From an uncultured Clostridia bacterium (lineage in GTDB: Bacteria > Bacillota > Clostridia > Oscillospirales > Ruminococcaceae): a DNA stretch of 22,857 nucleotides. The position numbers and the translations under genes were made by a program. The notes beneath the pieces were generated by a model, which worked only from the letters and a program-made list of their open reading frames with translations, made no database searches and was not told the origin of the DNA. Positions within the stretch are counted from its first letter, which is position 1. The number at the start of each line of letters is the position of its first letter. Shown here piece after piece: positions 1 through 5,720 of this stretch. The stretch covers positions 1 through 22,857 of the forward strand of contig CALLQM010000235.1 in assembly GCA_938014855.1 (NCBI GenBank), written 5' to 3'.

Positions 1-92
1 CGTTCCCATGCTGTGCTGTAAGTTTCTGTAGATAAGAAATTTTCGAACGTCCCATCTCCATAGATGATTTGAATATGCCAAATGTGCTTCAT
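1..92 (-). CDS. Small protein of unknown function, C-terminus outside window
   Basis: An ATG at 92-90 opens a frame that stays open to the left edge of the window. It begins M-K-H-I-W-H-I-Q and continues with a charged and polar stretch. A good ribosome binding site (AGAGAGG, about 103-109) lies ahead of it, inside the last codons and stop region of the gene at 97-279, and only 4 nt separate that stop from this start, so the two genes are probably coupled. I do not recognise the family. Its place beside a recombinase inside a likely intervening element makes it candidate element cargo. Only 30 residues are visible, so length and domain content are unknown. Confidence 0.5.
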   Translation of the reverse strand, partial: MKHIWHIQIIYGDGTFENFLSTETYSTAWE

Positions 93-96
93 CTGA

Positions 97-279
97 TCAG
101 CCTCTCTTATTTGAAATAAAAGGTTCGATTAACCATTCTGCCGACATTGTTTTGCCGACATTTTCCATCATCTTTTTTTTGCATGCATTCCACTTTTCCG
201 GCTCTAGTGTATCCACCATTACCGCTTTGCCGTTCATGGTTATCCACAATTCATCACTCGGCGGTGGAAAGCGCGCCAT
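97..279 (-). CDS. Hypothetical 60-residue protein, divergent from the recombinase
   Basis: The frame is open from 384, but the start chosen is ATG 279-277 because GAGGTG lies 6 nt upstream; an ATG two codons earlier (285) is possible, and the ATG at 384 lies inside a palindrome without a binding site. The product begins MARFPPPSDELWITMNGK and is small, charged, and without a signal peptide or membrane segment. I do not recognise it. It is transcribed away from the recombinase gene and is followed at once by another small gene (1-92). A CATACA hexamer (309-304 on this strand) sits at a sensible distance upstream and resembles a SigE-type -10, but I see no matching -35. By position it could be element cargo or a recombination directionality factor; that is inference only. 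Confidence 0.5.
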   Translation of the reverse strand: MARFPPPSDELWITMNGKAVMVDTLEPEKWNACKKKMMENVGKTMSAEWLIEPFISNKRG

Positions 280-362
280 CTGCATCACCTCGACTCTTTT
301 ACTTGTATGCTTTTGTGAGATTGTCCTGTGTATATCTGCGGCAAAAAAGCGGAATGTAAAAA

Positions 363-381
363 ATGCGTTTGGCAAACGCAT
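363..381. repeat. Perfect 19-bp palindrome in the divergent intergenic region
   Basis: ATGCGTTTG (363-371) and CAAACGCAT (373-381) are perfect inverted repeats around one central base. Read on the minus strand the hairpin is followed by a run of six T, so it could end minus-strand transcription coming from behind the recombinase gene. It also lies between the divergent small gene (start 279) and recombinase gene (start 467), where an operator for either would sit. The sequence does not decide between the two roles. Confidence 0.5.
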
Positions 382-466
382 CATGAAATATCTATGTCAG
401 CCAAGGCAATTAAATTCCATTTTGTAAATAGATATGGAATGAATGGATTTATTTGGAGGGAATCGT

Positions 467-1897
467 ATGCGCATCGGTGCGGCATATGTCCGTGTATCCA
501 CGGATGATCAGTTAGAATTTTCGCCGGACAGCCAGCTTCACAAAATTAAAGAATACGCCAAAGAGAACGATATCTCCCTTCCTGCGGAATATCTATTTCG
601 AGAGGAAGAAGGTCGCAGCGGCCGCAATGCCGCACATCGCCCCGAATTTCAGCGTATGATCGCGCTTGCCAAATCCACGCCTAAACCGTTTGATGTCATT
701 TTGGTGTGGAAATTCAGCCGATTCGCACGCAATCGCGAGGACAGCGTGGTTTATAAGTCTATGCTGAGAAAAAAGTGCGGCATCGATGTGATCTCCGTCA
801 GTGAACCAATTGGAGACGACAAAACAGCGGTGCTTATGGAAGCGATTATTGAGGCAATGGATGAATATTATTCGGTCAACTTGGCGGAAGAAGTGAAGCG
901 CGGCATGTGTGAAAAGGCCGCAAGAGGCGGAATCGTGGGATCTCCTGCGTTCGGCTATTTGGCGCAGAACGGAACGTTCGTACCCGATCCGGAAAAAGCC
1001 CCAATCGTACGCATGGTGTTTCACAAATTTGTTGCCGGAGCGGGATGCCGCGATTTGGCGGCAATGCTGAATGCAATGGGCATTCGTTCTAAAAAAGGAT
1101 ATCCAATGGAAAACCGGACGGTGGAATATATGCTTCGCAATCCTGTTTATATTGGAAAAATACGATGGAACCCCAACGGCAAAACCGATCGAACATTTGA
1201 CCAGCCCGCTATCATTGTGTCCAACGGGCATCATGAACCGATCGTTTCAACAAAGCTGTTTCTACAGGCACAAGAAAAGTTCGCACAGCGCAAAAAGATG
1301 TTTGCAAAATATGCGCGGCAAAGTCATTCCCCAAATGATTGCATGCTGAAAGGATTGGTACGGTGCAGCAGCTGCGGCAGTACACTGGTGCGCTGTGGCA
1401 AAGGCATGCAGTGCTATTCCTATGGCAGAGGGAACTGCAAGGATTCGCATTATATTTCGCAGGAACAGGCAAATGAACGCGTGATTCATTTGATTGAACA
1501 GGCATTTGAGCACGCACAATACGCCGTACATAGAGTTCCTGTTCCCAGCCCAAGCGATCAATATGATCTCATTGATAAGCAGGTTCAGCGTGAAAAGACA
1601 AAATTAGAGCGCATTGAATGCGCTTATGAAAACGGCATCGATACGCTTAATGAATACAAACAAAAGAAACAACAAATAATAAAGACCATGGAACAGCTCA
1701 AAAAAAGCCGTTCTATGGTCAAAAAATCCAAATTATATCCGAAAAACACAGCGTATAAAACGAACCGAAGTCTTGTTGAGGATTTGCAAAATCCCAACAT
1801 TTCAAATGCAAAAAAGAATTTGATTCTGCGAAGTTTGATCGATCACATCATCTTTGACCGCACAAAAAACGTTTTGCAAGTCTACTGCTATTGGTAA
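467..1897 (+). CDS. Large serine recombinase (SpoIVCA/skin-type family)
   Basis: This 476-residue site-specific recombinase should cut and rejoin DNA at paired att sites by way of a serine-DNA link. The N-terminal resolvase domain (about 2-150) has the motif AAYVRVSTDDQ with catalytic Ser11, plus the Arg-rich motif KFSRFARN. A recombinase DNA-binding domain follows (about 165-270, with GYPMENRTVEYMLRNPVYIG), then a zinc ribbon (Cys300, Cys303, Cys316, Cys324) and a Lys/Glu-rich coiled coil (about 365-425). Length is usual for phage and skin recombinases. The start at 467 is preferred over the in-frame ATG at 443 because GGAGGG (455-460) lies 6 nt upstream of it. The gene ends at the junction with cotJC sequence, so its likely target is the site around 1903. 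Catalytic residues are present, so it looks functional. No convincing sporulation-type promoter was found upstream. Confidence 0.93.
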   Translation: MRIGAAYVRVSTDDQLEFSPDSQLHKIKEYAKENDISLPAEYLFREEEGRSGRNAAHRPEFQRMIALAKSTPKPFDVILVWKFSRFARNREDSVVYKSMLRKKCGIDVISVSEPIGDDKTAVLMEAIIEAMDEYYSVNLAEEVKRGMCEKAARGGIVGSPAFGYLAQNGTFVPDPEKAPIVRMVFHKFVAGAGCRDLAAMLNAMGIRSKKGYPMENRTVEYMLRNPVYIGKIRWNPNGKTDRTFDQPAIIVSNGHHEPIVSTKLFLQAQEKFAQRKKMFAKYARQSHSPNDCMLKGLVRCSSCGSTLVRCGKGMQCYSYGRGNCKDSHYISQEQANERVIHLIEQAFEHAQYAVHRVPVPSPSDQYDLIDKQVQREKTKLERIECAYENGIDTLNEYKQKKQQIIKTMEQLKKSRSMVKKSKLYPKNTAYKTNRSLVEDLQNPNISNAKKNLILRSLIDHIIFDRTKNVLQVYCYW

Positions 1898-3231
1898 ATT
1901 CTATCCATTTACCGTTTGGCGGACCGGACGGAGAGCTTGGCGCTGCAACTCGTTACTTACAGCAACGGTACAGTATGCCTTATGCACAAGTAAAAGGAAT
2001 GCTGACAGATATCGGCACAGAAGAATTAGGACATATTGAAATGATTTCAGCCATTCTATACCAACTTACCCGTTGCCTTTCGACCAAAGAGATCAAAGAC
2101 AGCGGATTTGACGCTTACTTTGTCGACCACACGACCGGCATCTATCCGCAGGCGGCATCCGGCGTTCCGTTTTCTGCCGGCTCCCTGCAAGTTACCGGTG
2201 ATACCATTGCGGATTTGACCGAAGACTTAGCAGCCGAACAAAAAGCCCGCTTGTCCTATGACAATATCCTGCGTTTAATTGATGACCCAGACGTACGCGA
2301 TCCGATTAAATTCCTGCGTGAACGCGAAATCGTGCATTTCCAGCGCTTCGGGGAAGCTTTGCGGATTACACAAGATAATTTGGATCCTCGTAATTTTTAT
2401 GCATTCAACCCCAGCTATGACCGTAAATGCAACCCACCCGATATTGCGCCAGTCGCTCCGGCTCCATGCAATGATGTAGCAGGCATTTCCAACATGCCAT
2501 GCAATATGCCGAACAATCATGTTGCAGGCGTTTCCGACATGCCGTGCAAAATGCCGAATCAAAATGTAGCAGGTGTTTCTGACATGCCATGCAATATGCC
2601 GAATCAAAATGTAGCGGGCGTTTCTGACATGCCATGCAAAATGCCGAATCAAAATGTAGCGGGCGTTTCCGACATGCCATGCAATATGCCGAATCAAAAT
2701 GTAGCGGGCGTTTCCGACATGCCATGCAATATGCCGAACGAAGATGTAGCAGGTGTTTCTGACATGCCATGCAATATGTCAAACGAAGATGTAGCAGGTG
2801 TTTCTGACATGCCATGCAATATGTCAAACGAAGCAGTAGGCGGTGTTTCAAAAACATCTGCCGAAGAAGATGTCATAACTGCTTATAAGAGTTTGGATAT
2901 TTCTGTTTATGATAAGATGGAAAACGAAAACTGCAACACATCAAACGTTTCGGGTGTGACAGATGTCAAACCGGCGAAAAAAATGAAATCCAAGGTTAGT
3001 GAGACTTCCAAAACAAAACCCGAAAAAGAAAGCAAAGTATCCGGCACATCCAAATCCAAAACAGCGGGTACCTCCAAAAAGTCCGAACAAAACATGTCCA
3101 AAGCCATTGACTGGACCTGCAAATTTAATCAGCCAATGTACAATGCATCCAACTTTGGATACAATGCAGTCAGTCCATACGGCTATAACCCTGCAAAAAA
3201 GAACAAACGTAATCCATACAGTCACGGCTGA
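1891..3231 (+). CDS. cotJC: CotJC spore coat protein, 5' end missing, with Cys-repeat C-terminal extension
   Basis: CotJC is a manganese-catalase-like, ferritin-fold protein of the spore coat. The conserved part runs from GGPDGELGAATRYLQQRY through TDIGTEELGHIEM, AEQKARLSYDNILRL and KFLREREIVHFQRFGEALR (about residues 9-175), keeping the Glu and ExxH-type residues that bind the di-metal centre. About 30 N-terminal residues found in other CotJC proteins are absent. The only available start is a TTG at 1891 with no ribosome binding site, so the piece is probably not translated by itself but joined to an upstream fragment after element excision. CotJC is normally about 190 residues; here about 250 more follow: eight 15-residue Cys repeats, then a Lys/Ser/Thr-rich segment and an Asn/Tyr-rich end (NASNFGYNAVSPYGYNPAKK). 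The extension may cross-link or anchor the protein in the coat (inference). Confidence 0.88.
   Translation: MVNSIHLPFGGPDGELGAATRYLQQRYSMPYAQVKGMLTDIGTEELGHIEMISAILYQLTRCLSTKEIKDSGFDAYFVDHTTGIYPQAASGVPFSAGSLQVTGDTIADLTEDLAAEQKARLSYDNILRLIDDPDVRDPIKFLREREIVHFQRFGEALRITQDNLDPRNFYAFNPSYDRKCNPPDIAPVAPAPCNDVAGISNMPCNMPNNHVAGVSDMPCKMPNQNVAGVSDMPCNMPNQNVAGVSDMPCKMPNQNVAGVSDMPCNMPNQNVAGVSDMPCNMPNEDVAGVSDMPCNMSNEDVAGVSDMPCNMSNEAVGGVSKTSAEEDVITAYKSLDISVYDKMENENCNTSNVSGVTDVKPAKKMKSKVSETSKTKPEKESKVSGTSKSKTAGTSKKSEQNMSKAIDWTCKFNQPMYNASNFGYNAVSPYGYNPAKKNKRNPYSHG
1893..1913. other. Candidate recombinase attachment site (dyad at element/cotJC junction)
   Basis: GGTAAAT (1893-1899) and ATTTACC (1907-1913) form perfect 7-bp inverted arms around a 7-bp spacer, TCTATCC. 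The site overlaps the recombinase stop codon (1895-1897) and ends where the conserved CotJC block begins (GGC GGA from 1918). Serine recombinases bind imperfect dyads and exchange at a central dinucleotide, so this is where an att core would be expected. The partner site should lie at the left end of the element, outside the window. Confidence 0.5.
2476..2835 (+). repeat. Eight tandem 45-bp repeats inside cotJC
   Basis: Eight consecutive 45-bp units encode the 15-residue motif VAGVSDMPCNMPNQN, with a degenerate ninth (VGGVSK) after them. The period is exactly 45 bp and stays in frame throughout. Variation is limited: N or K after the Cys, MPN or MSN, and QN, ED or EA at the end. Every unit keeps one Cys. 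The first unit is the most divergent; units 2-5 are nearly identical, suggesting recent expansion. Such arrays are prone to copy-number change between strains. Confidence 0.97.
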
Positions 3232-3253
3232 TACTCTCCACCCAATACACATG

Positions 3254-3280
3254 AAAAATGTCCGCAGAGCGGACATTTTT
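3254..3280 (+). terminator. Intrinsic terminator after cotJC
   Basis: AAAAATGTCCGC (3254-3265) pairs perfectly with GCGGACATTTTT (3269-3280) across a 3-nt loop, giving a 12-bp stem ending in a T run followed by CTTTTC. It lies 22 nt after the cotJC stop, so cotJC is the last gene of its transcript. Confidence 0.9.
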
Positions 3281-3360
3281 CTTTTCTCAATTAGACAAGC
3301 TGTCAAGCCTCTGCAGTTTCTTAAATTTGTACAATTCTTCGGTACTTTGAAACCAATATC

Positions 3361-3369
3361 TGCTATAAT
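3361..3369 (+). promoter_or_regulatory. Possible extended -10 promoter for the HAD phosphatase gene
   Basis: TGCTATAAT (3361-3369) is a perfect extended -10 element, 35 nt ahead of the start at 3405. No good -35 lies at 16-18 nt spacing; TTGAAA at 3347-3352 is too close. An extended -10 can act without a strong -35. Confidence 0.45.
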
Positions 3370-3404
3370 AGGAATATTAGAACAAATAACAGGAGGGCAA
3401 AAAC

Positions 3405-4184
3405 ATGGTGCCAATCACAGAAATCACCAAGGAATGTACAGACAAGCTCAAATACATACTTTGCGACATTGATGATACCATTACCACCGACGGAAAATTG
3501 ACCGCCGCCGCATACAGTGCAATGTGGGATCTGTTTCATGCAGGTTATCATGTAATCCCCGTTACCGGCAGACCGGCAGGCTGGTGCGACTTGATTGTAC
3601 GGCAGTGGCCGGTAAAAGCCGTTGTTGGAGAAAACGGAGCATTTGTAAATTATTTTGAAAACGGTCACTTAAAAACATTTTTGCATCCGTCCGTTGCATC
3701 CCCGGAAATCCACAGCCGTTTGGAAGCTGTTAAGCAAGCGTGCTTAACAGGAGTTCCCGGCAGCCGTATCGCAAAGGATCAGCCCTATCGCTGTTATGAT
3801 CTGGCAATTGATTTTAATGAAGATCCCCCTTATTTAGGTTTAGAGGCGGCAGAAAAAATTCGGAAGATTTGTATTTCAATGGGAGCTGAAGCAAAAATCA
3901 GCTCGATACATGTCAATGCATGGTTTGGAGACTATGATAAACTGACGATGACGGAACTGTTTTTAAAGACGGTTCTGCATGAAACCCACACCAAAGAAAA
4001 AATCATCTTCTTTGGAGATTCGCCCAACGACGAGCCCATGTTTGCGCATTTTCCAAACAGCTGTGCCGTTGCCAATATCCAGCCGTTTGTCGATCAGCTG
4101 ACCCACCTGCCTGCATTTGTTACCAAGCAAAAAGGCGGCGAGGGGTTTGCGGAAGCAATCACACATTTACTTTCCATGAAATAA
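3405..4184 (+). CDS. HAD superfamily (class IIB, Cof-like) phosphatase
   Basis: A 259-residue cytoplasmic hydrolase, probably a phosphatase acting on a small phosphorylated metabolite such as a sugar phosphate. Motif I is CDIDDT (Asp21 nucleophile, Asp23 acid/base). Motif II is PVTGRP (Thr and Gly-Arg-Pro typical of HAD-IIB). Motif IV is FFGDSPNDEPMF near residue 205, holding the magnesium-binding acidic residues. A cap domain lies between motifs II and III, as in Cof and MPGP-type enzymes. The start is supported by AGGAGG (3391-3396). It is a single-gene unit with its own promoter-like element and a terminator shared with galM, so the context gives no substrate. The exact substrate cannot be told from the sequence. 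Confidence 0.9.
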   Translation: MVPITEITKECTDKLKYILCDIDDTITTDGKLTAAAYSAMWDLFHAGYHVIPVTGRPAGWCDLIVRQWPVKAVVGENGAFVNYFENGHLKTFLHPSVASPEIHSRLEAVKQACLTGVPGSRIAKDQPYRCYDLAIDFNEDPPYLGLEAAEKIRKICISMGAEAKISSIHVNAWFGDYDKLTMTELFLKTVLHETHTKEKIIFFGDSPNDEPMFAHFPNSCAVANIQPFVDQLTHLPAFVTKQKGGEGFAEAITHLLSMK

Positions 4185-4185
4185 A

Positions 4186-4211
4186 AAAATGCCCGCATCT
4201 GCGGGCATTTT
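4186..4211. terminator. Bidirectional terminator between HAD gene and galM
   Basis: AAAATGCCCGCA (4186-4197) pairs with TGCGGGCATTTT (4200-4211). The stem is flanked by A and T runs, so it can end transcription from both convergent genes. It starts 1 nt after the HAD stop codon and ends 1 nt before the galM stop codon. Confidence 0.92.
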
Positions 4212-4212
4212 G

Positions 4213-5277
4213 TTATTTGACATCAAATCGATAAATCGTAACCGATTCGTATTTTTTTCCTGCTTTTAAGATTGGATTCTCCCATTCGGGGTGATTCACC
4301 GAATCCGGCGCAAACTGGGTTTCCAAGCAGAGCGCACTGCGCGGCGCATAGGTGCATCCGCCCTTGCCCGATATGGAACCATCAATAAAGTTGCCGGAAT
4401 AGAACTGAACGCCCGGCAGAGTGGTTTCACAGGTCATATGCCGCCCGCTTGCTTCATCATAAAGTTCAGCGCACAGCCCCATCACGCCGTTTGGCGTTTT
4501 TAGAATCCAGTTATGGTCGTATCCGCCTCCAAATTTGAGCGGCCGGTAATCGGCATCAATCCGCTCGCCGACGCGATGAAACTCCCGAAAATCCATCGGC
4601 GTATCCGCCACCGGAAGAATCCGCCCGGTTGGAATACTTTCGCTGTCCGCCTCATTAAAGCAGTTCGCGTGTATTTTCAGCTGATGATCGAGCACACTTC
4701 CGGAATCGTGTCCCGCAAGGTTAAAGTAAGAGTGATTTGTTAGATTGCAAACCGTATCTGCATCACAAACTGCCGAATAATGCAGTTCAAGTGCGTTCTC
4801 CTCTGTCAAATGATATGTAGCACTGACCAACAGATTCCCGGGATACTGTTCCTCCCCGTCCGCACTGGTATAGGTGAGTTTCAGCGCTTGACCGCCATCC
4901 ATTGCAGTTATTTCGGCATTCCATACAACTTGATCGAATCCTTTGATTCCGCCATGCAGATGATTTTTGCCGTTGTCATTAAGGGCAAGCTGATACGCTT
5001 TTCCATTCAGTGTAAACCGGCCTTTTGCAATTCGGTTGCAGCAGCGGCCGATTAATGCCCCAAAAAAGTTCTTGCGTGCACGGTATCCGGCACAATCATC
5101 GTACCCTAAAACCACATCTGCAAATTTTCCGTTCCGATCGGGTGCTTTTATAGAAACAATCGTCCCGCCAAAATTCGTCACGGATACCTGCATTCCGTTG
5201 TCATTTTGCATGGTATAAAGGCTCGCAGTCCTCCCGTCTTCAAGGACGGCGAATGGTTTTTCTGTCAAATTCGTCAT
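4213..5277 (-). CDS. galM: Aldose 1-epimerase (mutarotase)
   Basis: This 354-residue cytoplasmic enzyme interconverts alpha and beta anomers of sugars such as galactose and glucose, feeding the Leloir pathway. Recognisable GalM blocks in order: VTNFGGTIVSIKAPDRNG, NRIAKGRF, NHLHGGIKGFD (His in the active site), LTNHSYFNLAGH (catalytic acid His), and LETQFAPDSVNHP with the catalytic base Glu. GVQFYSGNF also matches the family. Length is normal. The frame is open for 33 more codons upstream, but the start at 5277 is chosen because AGGAGAGG sits just ahead of it and the family homology starts there. No other galactose genes are adjacent; it has its own promoter and a terminator shared with the HAD gene, so it is monocistronic. 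Confidence 0.95.
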   Translation of the reverse strand: MTNLTEKPFAVLEDGRTASLYTMQNDNGMQVSVTNFGGTIVSIKAPDRNGKFADVVLGYDDCAGYRARKNFFGALIGRCCNRIAKGRFTLNGKAYQLALNDNGKNHLHGGIKGFDQVVWNAEITAMDGGQALKLTYTSADGEEQYPGNLLVSATYHLTEENALELHYSAVCDADTVCNLTNHSYFNLAGHDSGSVLDHQLKIHANCFNEADSESIPTGRILPVADTPMDFREFHRVGERIDADYRPLKFGGGYDHNWILKTPNGVMGLCAELYDEASGRHMTCETTLPGVQFYSGNFIDGSISGKGGCTYAPRSALCLETQFAPDSVNHPEWENPILKAGKKYESVTIYRFDVK

Positions 5278-5313
5278 GGAACGCCTCTCCTTTTTCCTGC
5301 TTTGTTTCTTTTT

Positions 5314-5342
5314 ATTATAGCCTTTACCTGCAAAAATGTAAA
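5314..5342 (-). promoter_or_regulatory. galM: SigA-type promoter of galM
   Basis: On the minus strand TTTACA (5342-5337) and a perfect TATAAT (5319-5314) are separated by exactly 17 nt. The -10 lies 36 nt upstream of the galM start. Confidence 0.8.
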
Positions 5343-5416
5343 TGAAAACCAGGGCATTAGTAACCAAAATTTGCAAAATGCGTATATTGAACTATACGTA
5401 GGACGGAGGTGGCTGG

Positions 5417-5575
5417 GTGAAACGCAGGGATTTTTGGGACTGCAATTGTTGGGCACTGATAGGGGCCGGATTTGGTTTGGGCGTAGTGCTTGCCGTGTTC
5501 GCTTCAATGAAGCTGGTATTGATATTAGCCGGCGCTTTACTTGTCGCCCTAGGAATACGTATTTTGATGATGTAA
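5417..5575 (+). CDS. 52-residue membrane protein upstream of spoVM
   Basis: A GTG start at 5417 is preceded by GGAGGT (5405-5410) at 6-nt spacing and opens a 52-codon frame. The N-terminus (MKRRDFWDCNCWALIGAG) has three basic residues and a C-x-C pair. The rest (about residues 12-50) is almost wholly hydrophobic, with a Gly-rich first helix (GAGFGLGVVLAVF) and a second (LVLILAGALLVALGIRIL), so two short membrane segments or one hairpin are likely. SpoVM follows 19 nt later on the same strand with its own strong binding site, so the two are probably co-transcribed and may both act in the spore envelope (inference). I do not recognise a named family. A possible promoter, TTGCAA (5371-5376) and TATACG (5393-5398), is weak. 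Confidence 0.75.
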   Translation: MKRRDFWDCNCWALIGAGFGLGVVLAVFASMKLVLILAGALLVALGIRILMM

Positions 5576-5594
5576 TCGAAGGAGGCATCTTTTT

Positions 5595-5678
5595 ATGAAA
5601 ATCGTTGTTGTAAAAAGCCCGCGTTTTCTTGTGCCGATCTTGCGGTTCCTGTTCGGTGTAAAAAAGGAGACTACATAA
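5595..5678 (+). CDS. spoVM: SpoVM-type spore morphogenesis micro-protein (27 residues)
   Basis: SpoVM is an amphipathic peptide that recognises the convex forespore membrane and anchors SpoIVA, starting coat assembly. The 27-residue product begins MKIVVVKSPRFLVPILRF and continues with a Gly and a basic tail. Compared with Bacillus SpoVM (about 26 residues), it keeps M-K at the start, K7, Pro9, the F-L pair, Ile/Leu then Arg in the helix, a late Gly and a basic C-terminus. AAGGAGG (5579-5585) gives a strong binding site. Location supports the call: spoVM also lies beside thiN in Bacillus subtilis. It is the last gene of a two-gene plus-strand unit ending at the shared terminator 5678-5720. The gene is short enough to be missed by most gene callers. 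Confidence 0.85.
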   Translation: MKIVVVKSPRFLVPILRFLFGVKKETT

Positions 5679-5720
5679 AAAGCATTGGGCAAGCCTGAAT
5701 GCGGCTTGCCCAATGCTTTT
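5678..5720. terminator. Bidirectional terminator between spoVM and thiN
   Basis: An 18-bp perfect stem (5678-5695 with 5703-5720; core GCATTGGGCAAGCC) closes a 7-nt loop and is flanked by A and T runs. It begins at the last base of the spoVM stop and ends 1 nt before the thiN stop, so it ends both the short plus-strand unit and the long minus-strand operon. Confidence 0.95.

Larger units (their letters stand above)
1..1903. mobile_element. Right end of a putative skin-type intervening element splitting cotJC
   Basis: A large serine recombinase gene ends at 1897, and from about 1912 the sequence encodes CotJC lacking its first ~30 residues. Intact CotJC proteins begin with a segment of the type MWIYEKKLQYPV ahead of the conserved GGPDGEL block; nothing like it precedes that block here. 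A dyad suited to a serine recombinase core lies at 1893-1913. Together these suggest an element inserted within cotJC, as skin is in sigK. Its left end, and the 5' part of cotJC, would lie outside the window, so its size is unknown. The right boundary is set at the dyad centre and is approximate. Cargo visible: recombinase and two small minus-strand genes. Alternatively it is a decayed or unrelated integration that simply destroyed cotJC. Confidence 0.7.

Noticed and set aside
593..1234. 213-codon minus-strand frame inside the recombinase gene
   Set aside because: Opposite strand of a well-supported serine recombinase; no homology recognised and no binding site.
2476..2835. CRISPR-like look of regular repeats
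   Set aside because: Units are directly contiguous with no unique spacers, the period is a multiple of three, and all lie in frame within one gene.
2275..2857. Long open frames on the minus strand across the cotJC repeats, rich in Cys, His and Trp
   Set aside because: They arise because a 45-bp repeat without stops in one copy has none in any. They have no ribosome binding site, and the plus frame carries recognised CotJC homology.
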